From Zizania palustris (taxonomy: Eukaryota > Streptophyta > Magnoliopsida > Poales > Poaceae), in the NCBI GenBank assembly GCA_019279435.1, contig JAAALK010000289.1:92349023-92413022 (forward strand): a DNA stretch of 64,000 bases, given 5' to 3'. Below, one piece after another: positions 1 to 11,684 of this stretch; position 1 is the stretch's first letter; each line of letters begins with the position of its first letter. Made by a program: the position numbers and the translations under genes. The notes beneath the pieces were generated by a model. That model had not been told where the DNA came from. It searched no databases and saw only the letters and a list, made by a program, of their open reading frames with translations.

Positions 1-2
1 AG

Positions 3-1618
3 AAGGCCCTGAAGGACTGCCGGCGAGAGAACAAGAAGCGCGACAAGGCCTTCTTCGCCGAGATGGAGAAGAGCTACTCCAAGCAGTCCACGTCTTCTTC
101 CTCTTCATCAAGCTCAAGCGATGAGGAGATCGTCATCAAGAAGGGGAAGGACAAGGACGATCCGGCGGGCCTTTGCTTCATGGCCTTCGGGGACAGACCG
201 AAGAGCCGCTCACATCAACGCCGAAGATCCCGCAAGAGCTTCTGCTCAATGGCTCTTGGGGATAAGGAAGATAAGAGCTCCTCCGATGCCTCCGACGACG
301 ACAACGAAAAGGTATCATCTTATGAGCGTGAAATTGTTGATTTACTTGAGAGCAATCGTCAGGAGTTAAAGTATCGGGAAAAACTGCTTAGGGGGCCAAG
401 AAGAGGATAGATGAGTTAGAGAGTGAGTTTGCCGTAGCCAACGGCAGAATTGTGAGTCTATCTTCTTCCCCTTGCTTGGGTGATAGCAGTGAGTGCCCGA
501 AGTGTGAGGTGCTTCTGTGTGACCTGTCGACTCTGAAGTCCAGGTACACAGAAAGGGTTGATGAGAGGGACGCTTTGGCCACTGAGCTTGAAAGCGCTCA
601 GCTGGAGCTGAAAGATGCTCAAGCCACTGTCGTCGCACCCTTTGTTGATTGCCCATCTCATCTAGCTGCCTTAGCTGAGCTGAAATCCAAGGGCGATGAG
701 CATTTGGGTAATTTGGAGAGGTTGAGAGCTGAGCTTGCGCAGACTAGGCTAGAGCTTGAGACACTATCAGTTTCACGCACTGTTTGTGAGAACTGTTTGT
801 CTCTTAGAATGGAATTGATCGAGCTGAAAGCCGAAAAGTCTGTCCAAATGGAGAGTGAGTGTGAGACCTGCTTGTCTCAGGTGGAGGTTCTAGCTTCCTT
901 GAGAGAGGAGCTAGCTGATTCTCAGAATGAGAACTGTTACCTCCGTTCTATCCTGAGTTGGATCAGTGCCAGAGAGCCACAGCTTGGCATGATGATCCAG
1001 CAGTTCAAGAGGCAGGATGGGTTTGCGGTAGGTTACACCTACACCAAAGCTGACTTTGAGAGTGCCATTAGCCGGGCAGTGGAGTGGAGTAAAATGACTC
1101 CTGAGCAGAGATACCCCAAGACTCACTCCACTGAGTCTTCCCAGGCTTGTCATCCCAAGGATGGAGTAATTCATGAACCACCCAAAGCTCCACCCAAAAA
1201 GCCTATCTGGGTTCCAAAGCCCAAACACCTCCACTCTTTTCTGGACTCTCTTCCTGGACCCTCTCAACCCAAGAAGACCACACCGAACACCACCAAGCCC
1301 AAGAATCCTAAACCTCAACCACATCCCAAGAAGCCCACCTATCATTGTGAGTATTGTCAGAGAGACGGGCATCTTGCAGAGTTTTGCTTCAGGAGGAAGC
1401 GGGTTGAGAGAGCAGAGAGAGCTCGTGGTGGTCAGGAGCAGTTCTACCAGCAGGGTGGTAGACTGCGTGTTCCTCGACGCGGGGAGAGGCTGGAGGCCAG
1501 GCCGCGTCGTGTAGGTGGTGGTAGAGGAGACGGCTTTCTTGCCCGTGCTCCAGTTGGTGGCGTCCGTTTCGGCAGAGCTCCAGGCCGTTCTGGCTACCGT
1601 CTTGGATCTCGTGTCTGA
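3..1618 (+). pseudogene. gag: copia E gag (nucleocapsid polyprotein), frameshifted
   Basis: This is the C-terminal part of the capsid/nucleocapsid protein that packages element RNA in virus-like particles; the frame is already open at base 3, so it starts upstream of the window. Visible features are a Ser/Asp-rich acidic stretch (about 90-310), a long Leu/Glu-rich coiled coil with CxxC pairs (about 480-960), a Pro/Lys-rich segment (1150-1330), and one CCHC zinc knuckle (C-EY-C-QRDG-H-LAEF-C) near 1345-1390. The reading frame shifts by one base in the G run at about 389-394: the first frame ends at 410 and the second resumes before 452. It ends at a TGA at 1616-1618, beyond which the same frame stays gag-like to a second stop near 1773. 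SIRE elements often have a stop between gag and pol. Confidence 0.85.
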
Positions 1619-1779
1619 GGCTTTAGGCAGAACCGAGGACCGCGCTTTGAGCTGCATTTTGGTCCAGACTCTCATTATGATTTCTGCTTTCCGTCTTTTG
1701 AGCAGATGGCTCGACACTGGTTTAGCTCTTTTGCTAAACCTGGTGCCGGACCATTTGCTCCCACTTACAGCCACTGATT

Positions 1780-3072
1780 GTGCAGGATCGGGGACTGGAG
1801 GACGTATGGATCATGGACTCAGGATGTTCTCGCCACATGACGGGACATCACAGATGGTTCTCCAGTCTCACTCCCAAGAGCTCCAAAGAATACATTACCT
1901 TCGGGAACAGTGGTCAAGGGAAAGTAAGTGGCATTGGCTCAATTCGCATTTCAGATCATTTCTCTTTGAAGAATGTTGCTTTGGTTAAGAATTTGAACTT
2001 CAATTTGATTTCTGTTTCGCAACTTCTTGAGGATGGTTTGGAAGTGCGTTTTAACCAGGGTAATTCTTCTGTGGTTGATTCTAGAGGGTCTTTGATTTGC
2101 CAGATTTTACCATTCGGTAAAGTTTTTAGAATTGACTTCTCTAGTTCTTTTGGCCCTTCTCGCTGCTTGATTGCTGGATTTTCTTCTGAGCTCTGGAAGT
2201 GGCATAGGAGGTTAGGTCATTTGAGTTTTGATCTGCTAGTCAGGTTAAGCTCTATGGACCTCATCCGAGGATTGCCCAAGCTTAAAATGGAGAAAGATCT
2301 AGTTTGTCATCCCTGTCGTCATGGGAAAATGGTTGCCGCTTCTCACTCACCTGTGACTCAGGTGATGACTTCGTATCCGGGCGAGCTTTTACATTTGGAC
2401 ACTGTTGGTCCAGCTCGGGTACGTTCAGTCGGTGGAAGGTGGTATGCACTTGTCATTATTGACGACTTTTCTCGATTCTCGTGGGTTTTCTTTTTGGAGT
2501 CTAAGGATGAGATGTTTCAGTTTGTTCATGACTTGATTTTGAAGCTGAAGAATGAGAACAATGATCGGATGCGAGCAATTCGCTCCGACAACTGCTCTGA
2601 GTTCAAGAACTCTCAGTTCGTCAGCTTCTGTAGTGATCAGGGTCTTGATCATCAGTTTTCTTCTCCTTACACTCCTCCATAGAATGGCGTTGTGGAACGA
2701 AAGAACCGCACGCTAGTCGAGATGGCCAGGACGATGCTCGATGAGCACAGGACTCCTAGGTGTTTTTGGGATGAAGCCATGAACACGGCTTGCTATCTGG
2801 CCAACCGTATTTTTCTTCGAGCTTACTTAGGTAAGACTTTGTATGAGTTGCGGTTTGGCAGACAGCCCAAGGTGAGCCACTTGCGAGCATTTGGCTGCAA
2901 GTGCTTTGTGCTCAAGAAGGGAGGGCATTTGGACAATTTTGAGTCTCGTTGCTGGGATGGTGTTTTTCTTGGCTATGCTTTGCATTCTCGAGGCTTCCGT
3001 GTTTGGAACCTCGAATCCCAGCTGCTTGTCGAGACTTGTGAGGTTCATTTGATGAGTCCTTGCCTTCTTTGA
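1780..3072 (+). pseudogene. pol: copia E protease and integrase, interrupted
   Basis: The aspartic protease active site reads WIMDSGCSRHMTG near 1807-1845. It is followed by the GAG-pre-integrase domain with its HHCC zinc-binding pattern (WHRRLGH and CHPCRHGK, 2200-2330) and the integrase core. Catalytic residues are visible: Asp in HLDTVGP (about 2400) and Asp in IRSDNCSEF (about 2585). The third, Glu in NGVVERKNRTL (about 2690), lies just after a TAG stop at 2680-2682 where relatives have Gln. A second break follows near 3048, where one T appears lost from a T run; this closes the frame at 3072 while the continuation runs in another frame from about 3057. The family is certain; the copy is inactive unless complemented. 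Confidence 0.87.
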
Positions 3073-4966
3073 CTCCTTCTTTTGAGCCTTCTGATGGTGA
3101 GCTCGTAGAGTCCATCTTCGAGGAAGATGAGGATACTCCAGCCGCCAATGAGGGTGGGTATTCTGCACCCCCTACAGAGCCCACACCTTCTGAGACTTCG
3201 ACTGAGGACGAGGGCGGACCTCTGATCACTTCTTTCACTTCGATCGAGCCCCCTCAGTCGAGTCCAGAGGTGCCAGCTGCTGACTCCGGTGAGGTGATTT
3301 CAGATCACCAGGGAACCCGAGCAGTTCAGCGTGATCACCCCTCAGAGCTCATCATTGGTGATTTGACTGAGAGAACCTTGCGTTCATCTACCTCTCTTGT
3401 TGTGTTTGCTGAATCTGCTTTTGTTGCATCTTTTGAGCCCAGAGATGTTTCTCATGCTCTTTCTGATTCTAATTGGATTAATGCTATGCAAGAAGAGCTT
3501 GAGAATTTTTTCCGTAATCGGGTTTGGACACTAGTTGAGCCGCCACCAGGATGCAACCCCATAGGCACCAAGTGGGTGTTCAAGAACAAACAAGGTGAAG
3601 ATGGGGTTGTGGTGCGCAACAAAGCTCGACTAGTTGCCCAGGGTTATTGCCAGAAGGAAGGTATTGACTTTGAAGAAACCTTCGCTCCTGTCGCCCGTCT
3701 TGAGTCCATTCGTATTCTTCTAGCTTTTGCCGTTTCGAAGGATTTTAAGCTTTTTCAAATGGACGTCAAGAGTGCTTTTCTGAACGGGTACATAGAAGAG
3801 GAGGTTTATGTTAGGCAACCCCCCGGTTTTGAGAACCCTAAGTTTCCTCGACATGTTTTTAAATTGCAAAAAGCCTTATACGGGTTGAAGCAAGCCCCCA
3901 GGGCTTGGTATGACCGGTTAAAACAATTTTTGTTGGGGAAAGGCTTTGTAATGGGTTCTGTGGATAAAACACTTTTCTTGCTCAGAGTTGCTTCAGATTT
4001 CTTAGTCGCTCAGATTTACATGGACGATATTATCTTTGGCGGTACTACTAATGATCTTGTGTCCAAGTTTTCTGAGCAAATGCACAGTGAGTTTGAGATG
4101 AGCCTCATGGGTGAGCTCAAGTACTTCTTAGGGCTCCAGATCAAGCAGACCAAGGACGGCAACTTCATTCACCAAGGTAAGTACACTCGTGATATGTTGA
4201 AAAAAATTGACTTTGGTGGTGAATTGAAGCCGCAGATGACCCCGATGGGCACATCTGGGGGTCTGGACAAGGACAAAAGCGGTGTCAAGGTAAATGAGAA
4301 AGAGTTTCGAGGGATGATCGGTTCACTGCTGTACTTGATGGCGACCAGACTGGACATTCAGTTCGCCGTGGGACTTTGCGCACGTTTTCAGTCTTCACCA
4401 CGCGCGTCTCATCGGCAGGTTGTCAAGCGCATCTTCAGGTATCTCACTTATGCGCCCGATCTTGGTCTTTTCTATTCAGCATCATCATCTCTTGATTTAT
4501 CTGGCTTTTCGGATGCCGATTTTGGTGGGTGCCGGTTGGATCGCAAGTCAACTTCCGGTACTTGCCAGTTTCTTGGTTCTTCTCTTGTCTCTTGGTCTTC
4601 TCGAAAGCAATCTGGAGTTGCTCTTTTGACTACTGAGGCTGAGTATGTAGCTGCTGCTAGCTGCTGCTCATAGTTAGTTTGGATGATTTCCACTTTGCGA
4701 GATTTTGGGCTGTTCTTTCCTACCAGGGTTCCATTGTTTTGCGATAGCACCAGTGCTATTAGTGTAGGGAAAAACCTTGTCTTCATTCAAAAACCAAACA
4801 CATTGATGTGCGCTTTCACTTTCTGAGGGATCAATATGAGAAAGGTGTCATTGACCTTTTTCATATTGATACCCATCATCAGTTGGCTGACATTTTAACC
4901 AAACCCCTAGATCAGTCTACCTTTGAGCGTTTACGATGGGATTTGGGTGTTGTGTATCCTTTCTAG
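3060..4966 (+). pseudogene. pol: copia E reverse transcriptase and RNase H, interrupted
   Basis: After an acidic Ser/Pro-rich linker (3060-3400), the Ty1-type reverse transcriptase spans about 3450-4170. It shows the motifs KWVFKNKQGEDG, KARLVAQGY, QMDVKSAFLNG, LYGLKQAPRAWY and the catalytic YMDD near 4018. RNase H follows (SDADFGGCRLDRKST, TEAEYVAAASCC). A TAG at 4671-4673 interrupts RNase H. About 110 bases later the frame is also shifted by one, so the normal C-terminus (KHIDVRFHFLRDQYEKG, LADILTKPLD) continues in another frame to a stop at 4964-4966. Copy N at the right end of the window carries the same TAG and the same one-base loss. Confidence 0.88.
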
Positions 4967-6298
4967 GATATTTTGCGTCAGTTTTTCCTTCTTCTTTACT
5001 CTTTTCTTGAGTCTTTTTGTGTGTGTTCATATCATGCATATTCACATATCACACCTTAGAGCTGCTTCTGTTATATGATTGAACTGCTTTACTTATTCTA
5101 GCCGTACATGCTTTTGAATACTTGTCAATGATCATGCTTTAGTTCAGTTCACTTGATATGTCTGATATCTGTCATATGCATGGCTTTTATGCTTTAAAAT
5201 TTGAAAATTGATCACCATTGCTTCTGGTAACTAGCATGTGTAGGCTGAATGTTTTTGCTATCTGTTACATGCCTTGTAGCTTGTTCCTAACTTAGATGCA
5301 AACATGCAACTTGGACATCTTTCTGCTTTAAAACATGGAAATGTGCTATAAAAAATGATGAAAAATCAAGAAAAATGAAAATTCCATGCCTCTTTATGCA
5401 TTACTTGCAAAGAACCAGGTGGGTTTGCTTTGTCGCATTGCATTGTTGTGGACTGCGTACCATAGCACCTTGGTATGAACTAGGACAATGTAGTGTATGC
5501 CAAGACCAACGTCTTAAGCTTCTAATGGTCCAGATCGGGCCTAGGCTTGACTTGGTCGGTCAGCATAAGGTTTGACATGCAAATAACCCATGGCATAAAT
5601 AAAAAAGAGAAAAGCAAAAGGCTGAAAATTGAAATGAGAACAAGTTTGCTGAAGCACTTTGTTTTTGGACAATGCTTATCTTGGTAGATATCAGTTAGCT
5701 TTTGCATCTCAGGCTTTACCTTGCTTGTCAACTGGAAAATGTGGTGACACTTTTATTTTGATAAAACTAAAAACTGCGTGCTAATGACGTTCTTTAGATA
5801 TCATCTGTTGCACTGATCATGCCATGAGTCTTAGACAGTATGTCTTTTGCTACTTGTTAGATGTTGTAATTGCAGTTAATCATATCTGAGAAGCATGCTT
5901 TCTATCCTCCACATGCACTCCAGTTAAATTCACTACATATTTTGAGGGGGAGTTGCATTTCAGGGGGAGTCCGTGTCTCTGTTTGAGTGCTTGATGAGTT
6001 CACTTGTCAACAAGGGGGAGAAAATTTGGGATCAGAGTTTAAGGGGGAGTGTCTGTCTCTCTCGTTCTTACTCTATTGATATCCTTGTTGTTCTGCAATC
6101 GCACTCATTTTGAGCTTTTATGTTTTGGTTAACCATAATGACCACTTCTTGTTTTTGTTTGGCTTTCGGTCACTAGGGTTAAACTTTTACTTTATTTTCT
6201 TCTTCTTCTTTGTTTTTCTTTTGCTTTGTTTTCGTGTTTCCACATGTGTTCGTAGGTTCTGAGAAGATGAAGAAATGAAGTGTTGACAATGCACTCAT
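4967..6298 (+). other. copia E 3' noncoding region with repeated polypurine tracts
   Basis: No coding potential is visible here; short ORFs such as 5375-5575 show no domain, and there is no env-like gene of the kind some SIRE elements carry. GGGGGAG tracts occur near 5943, 5962, 6014 and 6042 in addition to the tract that borders the LTR. The same region appears reversed in N (61132-62505), where it has diverged like noncoding DNA. Confidence 0.7.
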
Positions 6299-6310
6299 CA
6301 AGGGGGAGAT
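6299..6310 (+). other. polypurine tract of copia E
   Basis: CAAGGGGGAGAT lies directly before the TG that opens the 3' LTR. This is the expected primer site for plus-strand DNA synthesis. The same tract, reversed, borders the LTRs of H (45478-45491) and N (61118-61131). Confidence 0.85.
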
Positions 6311-7569
6311 TGAGGAGCCATGCTGAATAGCGTGGGCCTCATGGCTCCAGATGTGATGAGTCATTGTCAACGATAGTCAAAGAAGACAGAAGAAGAGAGG
6401 AGATCTGCTGTTTCATGGGCCGCGTGTGGCTCGGGTACACGGGCAGCGAGCGACGGTCGGGCTGAGAGAGCTGAGGAGTCGGGCTGGCCCAATCCGGGTA
6501 CATGGGCCAGAAGCAGCAGAAGACCCACTAGGCTGTTGACCAGGATGGACTCAGGTACACGGGCGGTGAGTGATTGCCGAGCTGAGAGAGCTGCGGAATC
6601 AGGCCGGCCCAATCCGAGTACCTGGTGCAAAGTCGGTGGAGGCTTCGTCAGTTTCGGCGTAAAACTGACAACCATCGATCTTGTATCCTACTATCCAGAA
6701 GAGAAGCCGTAGTCGCTATGAAAGCTTAACTTCCAGATAAGTCATCTGTATCTCTAGGCCCACAGTCAGTCAGTCGTGTCTGTAAAAATTCCTAAGGGCA
6801 TTTGAGTCTTTTCCTTTATTTCAGCGTCTGTAAAAAACCCTAAGGGGCTGGTGGAATATTCCTAAGTGTTTGGGCAGCCTATAAATAGGGCCCCAATCCC
6901 TAGGGTTGGACTACCCCTTCCAGAATTTACTTTTCTATCATTTGGGTCATTTTGTTCCTACATGTTTGTCTCTCTCCTGCTGTGCGCCGCCAGGCTTCCT
7001 CTCACGCCATTACTGCATCTTTGCTGTTCATATTATTGCTGTGAAGCTTTATTTCCTGTTGATTTCATTCGGTGTGCAGTGTTTGTCTTTAGGAGTAAAT
7101 GACCCAATTCAACTTGAGCTAGGCTAGACCAATTCAACCTTCGGCTCGTATCTGTCAACCTTCACACGTCTTCATCAACCATCTCCGAAGCAGGCTTCGA
7201 CTAGCGAAGCAGGCTTCGACCACCGAAGCAGACCTCGACCGGTGAATCAGGCTTCGCCAAGATCCGAACAGGAGACAGATTTGAACTGTAACTTCTCTTC
7301 TCATTCATAGTGCACTTAGACTGCTTTTCTGAGAAGTTTATCTAGCCTTGTCTCGTGTACTCTGTTTATCTGTCTATTAGCACTGCATTGGCATCTCTCT
7401 GTTTATCAACAATTGCTTCTAGGCTAGATACCTTTAGATTTAGGCTATCTGTTCATTCTTTGTTGTTTAGTCTTTAGAGGTGCGTTGGGTATTGGGAGCA
7501 GGCCATTGATTCGAAAGAATTTTTAGGCGCCCATTCACCCCCCCTCTGGTCGCTACTTTCGATCCTACA
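6311..7569 (+). repeat. 3' LTR of copia E
   Basis: The LTR runs from TGAGGAGCC to GATCCTACA, 1259 bp with TG/CA ends. Boundaries come from the polypurine tract on the left and from alignment to the reversed LTR of N (59012-61117). The U3 part holds a roughly 75-bp segment duplicated at about 6430-6510 and 6548-6625, rich in GGTACACGGGC and GGCCCAATCCG. A TATA box at 6880-6887 marks the promoter. Near 7185-7260 are four short units built on CGAAGCAGGCTTCGAC, which are greatly expanded in N. Confidence 0.9.
6880..6887 (+). promoter_or_regulatory. TATA box of copia E LTR
   Basis: TATAAATA sits in a CCTATAAATAGG context. The reversed N LTR has the same motif at 60521-60530. It is the likely RNA polymerase II promoter at the U3/R border. 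Confidence 0.7.
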
Positions 7570-7791
7570 CTCGTTGCGACTCAGACTGATAAAAAGAATG
7601 TTTCTAGCCTTTCTATTACATTCATATTGAGCCTTCTCATTCTCTGAGGTACGAGTGTCAGGAATCATATACTGGGATGCAACAATGTCACATATCGCAC
7701 TTCCTTGGCTAAGCAAATAAGCCTCCATGCGCACCTTCCAATAAGCATAATCCCGACCATCAAACATTGGGATCTTGGTGTTCCTTTCCAT
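7570..7791 (-). pseudogene. gag: copia D gag N-terminus, truncated
   Basis: The N-terminal 70 or so residues of a copia gag are visible, including KIPMFDGRDYAYWKVRMEAY. This is the conserved FDG..Y..W...M start of the UBN2/DUF4219-like gag domain. The Met at 7791 is followed by a normal frame until the insertion point of E at 7570. The apparent ORF continues into the LTR of E, but that part is fortuitous. Only this piece of the D coding region is inside the window. Confidence 0.8.
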
Positions 7792-7843
7792 GTCGCCAAA
7801 ACAAGGATCACAAACCGGTTAAGGTCAACTGGTGATCTAACCG

Positions 7844-7855
7844 GCTCTGATACCA
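7844..7855 (-). other. primer-binding site of copia D (tRNA-iMet type)
   Basis: On the minus strand TGGTATCAGAGC lies two bases inside the LTR border. It complements the 3' end of initiator methionine tRNA, the usual primer of plant copia elements. Confidence 0.85.
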
Positions 7856-7857
7856 AT

Positions 7858-10800
7858 TGTGGGATCGAAATGGCGACTAGAGGGGGTTAATAGGCGCCTT
7901 GACAAATTCTCACGAATGTGATGGCCTAATCGAATCACCCAACACTCCTCCAAAAGATAACAGAATCAATTTGAAGATCACAGTATACAATCAAAACACA
8001 AAACAACTCTAAATAAATTTTTTGTCTAAATCGTCACTTGAACAGTCGATCTGAACTTATCGGAGTTTGAGTCTCCGAAATACAACCTCTATTACGGCAC
8101 ATGAAATGACGACAAGATGTTGTCGATCGATGGAACTCTGACAGGGTTCAGACAATTAGAAAACAGACAAAAACTTAATTGAGTTCAACTTGGATACAAA
8201 TTCAGTAAGCAATCTCTAGAAGATAACACGTAATTATTCTCAAAACAGATTCTCTTGATTCAATATCAATCACTTTAAAAACAATCTGAAAGTATCCAGA
8301 AAACACAATTCATCAGTTTGTGTTTCTGAAAACAGGAGTAAATATTCCTTAAAAACAACACATCTCCTAATTTCTTCTTTTCACAGATGATATAATGATC
8401 AAAAAACCCAACTCAGACTTTAGATTCTGATCAAACAGCAACTCTGAGATATGTAAACTGAATAACACTCAATTGCACAGAGTTCAACTCAGTTCAACAG
8501 ACTTTTGACAATCCACAAGTATTCTGAAATGCATAAAGACAAACTGAATTCAAATTTCAAAGAAAACAATGCATTCAGTTCTGATTGATTAAATTGGATG
8601 AAATTGCAGATTACAGTTTTCAATTCCAGAGGAACACTCTACAACACATAATACAGACTAAACAAAATTGACTTCAATTTGTAACACTTGAGTAAACAGC
8701 AATAAAAATTGGAAGCAGAAGTTTCTGAACTAATTCTGACAATACAAAGTATACCTAACTCAGAACATAAATTCCATTTCAATGTAGCATACAGATCTTC
8801 ACACTATCAACCAATGAATAAACCCAATGCAGAAACTCAAACCAGTCCTCAATACAAAACTTGACACAGATCTGATGATGAACAGTCTATTTCCTGATCA
8901 AAAGAGATTCAAACTGAAAAGCTACACATTATCATTCATTTAAAGAGTCACAACACTATTTGAAACTAAATCAATTTTCCTCAGATATGTTTGTTGGTGC
9001 TTCACTCAAAATATGACACTAAACAATGTTTTCAGACACAGCACTTTCAGACAAAACAGAATTACTTTTAGAACAAATTTAAGTCTGAATTGCTGAAACT
9101 AGTTTCTGAATAGAACAGAATCAGTTCTGTAACTCAGTGAACCTCAAAGTGGAAGATTAAAGATAGAATCACTGAGATTAGGTTTCAATCTCTAAAGAAC
9201 AACTTTAGTACCAAGACAAAGTTCAAACTGATCTATGATACAAAGTACTTATAGTATTACTGCATTTCATATCAAACATTGCTGAATTTTCATGAGAGCA
9301 GATAACTGTGGTTACAAAGATCTCAGAAGATGATTATATTCAGAAGCAATAAATCTTTCTCTGAATACAGACACCAGAATATCACTTCATAATTGACAGA
9401 TTACAAGCTTAGTCAAATTGAAAATAGGAATGCCTTTCGCAATAGTTTCAAAACTTTTCAGATTCTAAACCCAGAACTTCAGATTTACTTCAACCAGATT
9501 TTGATTTCAAATCAGCGCTAGAATTTTGGTTTGGAAAAGAGTTTCAAAAACAAGTATGATTTTCAGACTTCTTCAGACAGCAAAACATGCCTTGAAACAC
9601 ATAACCAGTCAATCATAAACACTCCTCAAGCTGTTTATCGTCAATATAACAAATATACTGCAATGCATATATTTATCCTCAAAACTTCTTCAACCAAAAC
9701 AACTTGTTCATCCTTCTATCAAGTAATCACTCAAGAAACACTTCAATGATCAGCCAAAATACTGATGAACACTTGATGAAACATTTCAACAAACATATAA
9801 AGTGCTATATCAAAAACTGACAATTTTTAGAGAAATTTTTCACTGCTGAGGTCCCTTGTTTGAGCAGCAAAAGAATTAGGAAGGAATCTCAGAAATCACT
9901 TGAAACTTCCAAAAATGGATCATCCAATTTATGCACAACAAAAGTTATATAGACATCTAACACAAGTTTTGCACTGGATTTTCCAGAAAACATGGCACAA
10001 AATCGAATTCAACCACAAATATGACCTAGCGCTGGAATCAGAATTACGGTGAACAGGATTGCTGGCAACACTGTTTGAATTCCGAAAATGCTGGCAGATT
10101 CCTGTTCCTCGTCAAAAGCTTCTTCAAACTCAAGTTTTCTTAGCAATTTTTATTGAAAAATTTGTCTCTAAAGCTCTCAAATGGTTCAGCCAACTTGGGG
10201 GATAATATCCTACCAACTCATGTTCTAGAAGCCCCCAATTTACACATAGACCCTTAGTAATTTCAGAATTAACAATTCTTAAAATTACCCTATAAAACCT
10301 AAAAATAAAATTACAAAATGACTATCCTTTTAATATAATTTCAGAGTAGAACCACTCTAAAAATTATACCAAGAGGTTACACTACAAAACTAAAAATTTA
10401 AACAAAAACATTAAACGTTTCGACGGTTTTCAGCAAAAACCGACAAAGCCTCTCAACCCTTCGACTCGTGACACCGCTTCACGACTCCGAGCGCCAGCAA
10501 GCTACTTCCGCTATCGATCCCCTCGAGCCGCCTGAATGGTTGTCCTGGCCTCCCTCTCACAAACCTGATCGTCACGCCGTCACAGTCAGTCGTCCGTCCA
10601 AGTCTCGCTCCATCTCTTCGTGCACTCTTGAGATCTTCTCCATCTTCGCCCAGCCTCCCTCATCCTCCGGCATCAAGCTCCCCCCTCGACCCTCGATCAC
10701 CCGTCGTCGACAGTCGGTCAGCATCTCCACCCTGCACAAACAAGACAAGCCAAAACAAGAACGCGATGCACTGCCGAACCCCTCGGCAGCCAAACCTCCA

Positions 10801-10932
10801 TTCTACATCGAAACCCTCGATGCACTCAAACCACTCTCAACCACTCAACCGCTCAGACGCTCATCCTTGTCAATAACTCATCATCCAGACCAAAACCACC
10901 CTCGGTTTCTCATGGTGTGGCTCTGGTTTTCA
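7858..10932 (-). repeat. 5' LTR of copia D, about 3.1 kb
   Basis: The LTR is long and A/T-rich. On the plus strand it begins TGTGGGATCGAAATGGCGAC and ends near GGTTTTCA. The left border is fixed by the PBS; the right border by where similarity to the Tat gag of A (about 41010) begins, so it may be off by a few bases. It aligns with the H LTR at both ends. The 10468-11013 ORF overlapping it is Pro/Ser-rich and runs out of the LTR, so it is not a gene. Confidence 0.75.
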
Positions 10933-11517
10933 CAATGCACACAGCAGAAGAAGGTCTGGCCTCGACTAGCCGGCTTCCCTGGCGGCCTTGAGCCGCTGGC
11001 CTTGTTGCCCTAAGCCTATGAATACTTAGGAGGCAATTTTGAAGTAGAAGGGGCAATATTTAGAACCTCGGAGTGAGGATGCTTTCGTCCTCTTTGTCCA
11101 TCATGCTGATTATTCTCATAGAGAGACACTTGTGATGAACTTCATACCTTTGGCTCGATCATGACTTCTTGAAGGAAAGTCGATGAAGAAGAAGCAGTCC
11201 TTCAAAGCCATCCTTCTTCTGACTTGGAATATTGCTCAAAGTAGGTCATTAGTTGCGCTATCGAAGAAATATGTTTCCAATGAAGCTTATCGAGGATGCC
11301 TTGGTTTGTGACACCTTCACGTGTAGTGTCATCAATGGATGATGTAGACAACCCCTTTATCTGAGACTTCGTATGAGCGAAGCGCTTGAAGAATTGACGC
11401 AGAGTTTCTTAGGGCTGCTGCTTAACCTGAAAAAGACTACCTGTAGACATCGGGGGCACAAAGGTCCCTTGAGAATTGCTTATGAATTTGTTCTTCAACT
11501 GCTCCCAAGACTTAATT
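10933..11517 (-). pseudogene. gag: Tat element C gag, C-terminal part
   Basis: Read on the minus strand this matches the A gag over about 41010-41585, including the segments coding QLPGETLRQYFKRFAH and the basic linker before the CCHC-like motif. Several stops and indels break it. It was once continuous with 18173-18826; CRM-like element F now separates the two pieces. The left end is the insertion point of copia D. Confidence 0.75.
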
Positions 11518-11522
11518 TGATG

Positions 11523-11684
11523 AGGACATCACTTCACATGATACACACATGCACCACCATGATACACACATGCACCAGGACATCACTTCACATGATACAC
11601 ACATGCACCACCATGATACACACATGCACAAGAACATCACTTCACATGATACACACATGCACCACCATGATACACACATGCACC
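11523..11684 (+). repeat. 54-bp tandem repeat, three copies, in F 5' LTR
   Basis: Units begin at 11523, 11577 and 11631, each starting near AGGACATCACTTCACATGAT. Each unit is itself two versions of CATGATACACACATGCACCA. As 54 is divisible by 3, the repeat adds 18 codons without shifting frame; in one frame it encodes a His-rich peptide (HDTHMHHHDTHMHQDITS). The 3' LTR has the same array at 17124-17285. Confidence 0.95.

Larger units (their letters stand above)
1..7569 (+). mobile_element. Ty1/copia element E (SIRE/Maximus-like), 3' part
   Basis: The domain order gag, protease, integrase, reverse transcriptase, RNase H is that of Ty1/copia. The long coiled-coil gag, the many GGGGGAG tracts after pol and the LTR over 1.2 kb suggest the SIRE/Maximus lineage. 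The 5' LTR lies left of the window. The coding region is broken by at least two frameshifts before RNase H, several stops and a further frameshift inside RNase H, so this copy is not autonomous. It is inserted in the gag region of copia D; the 5 bases after its LTR (7570-7574, CTCGT) should be the target-site duplication, but the matching copy is outside the window. Confidence 0.9.
7570..10932 (-). mobile_element. Ty1/copia element D, 5' end (LTR, PBS, gag start)
   Basis: Read on the minus strand the order is 5' LTR (10932 to 7858), primer-binding site, then the gag start. The element is cut at 7569/7570 by copia E, and the rest would lie left of the window. It belongs to the same family as H (42946-50856), as the LTRs align. 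D is inserted into the gag gene of Tat element C. Confidence 0.85.

Noticed and set aside
911..1774. 287-aa ORF on the minus strand opposite copia gag
   Set aside because: No domain is visible and it overlaps the clear gag and its zinc knuckle; it is a shadow of the codon composition.
6866..7102. Hydrophobic ORF that could be an env-like or membrane protein
   Set aside because: It begins before the LTR TATA box and is not conserved in the N LTR.
10468..11013. 181-aa Pro/Ser-rich ORF at the end of the D LTR
   Set aside because: It crosses from the LTR into Tat C gag and has no counterpart in the H LTR.
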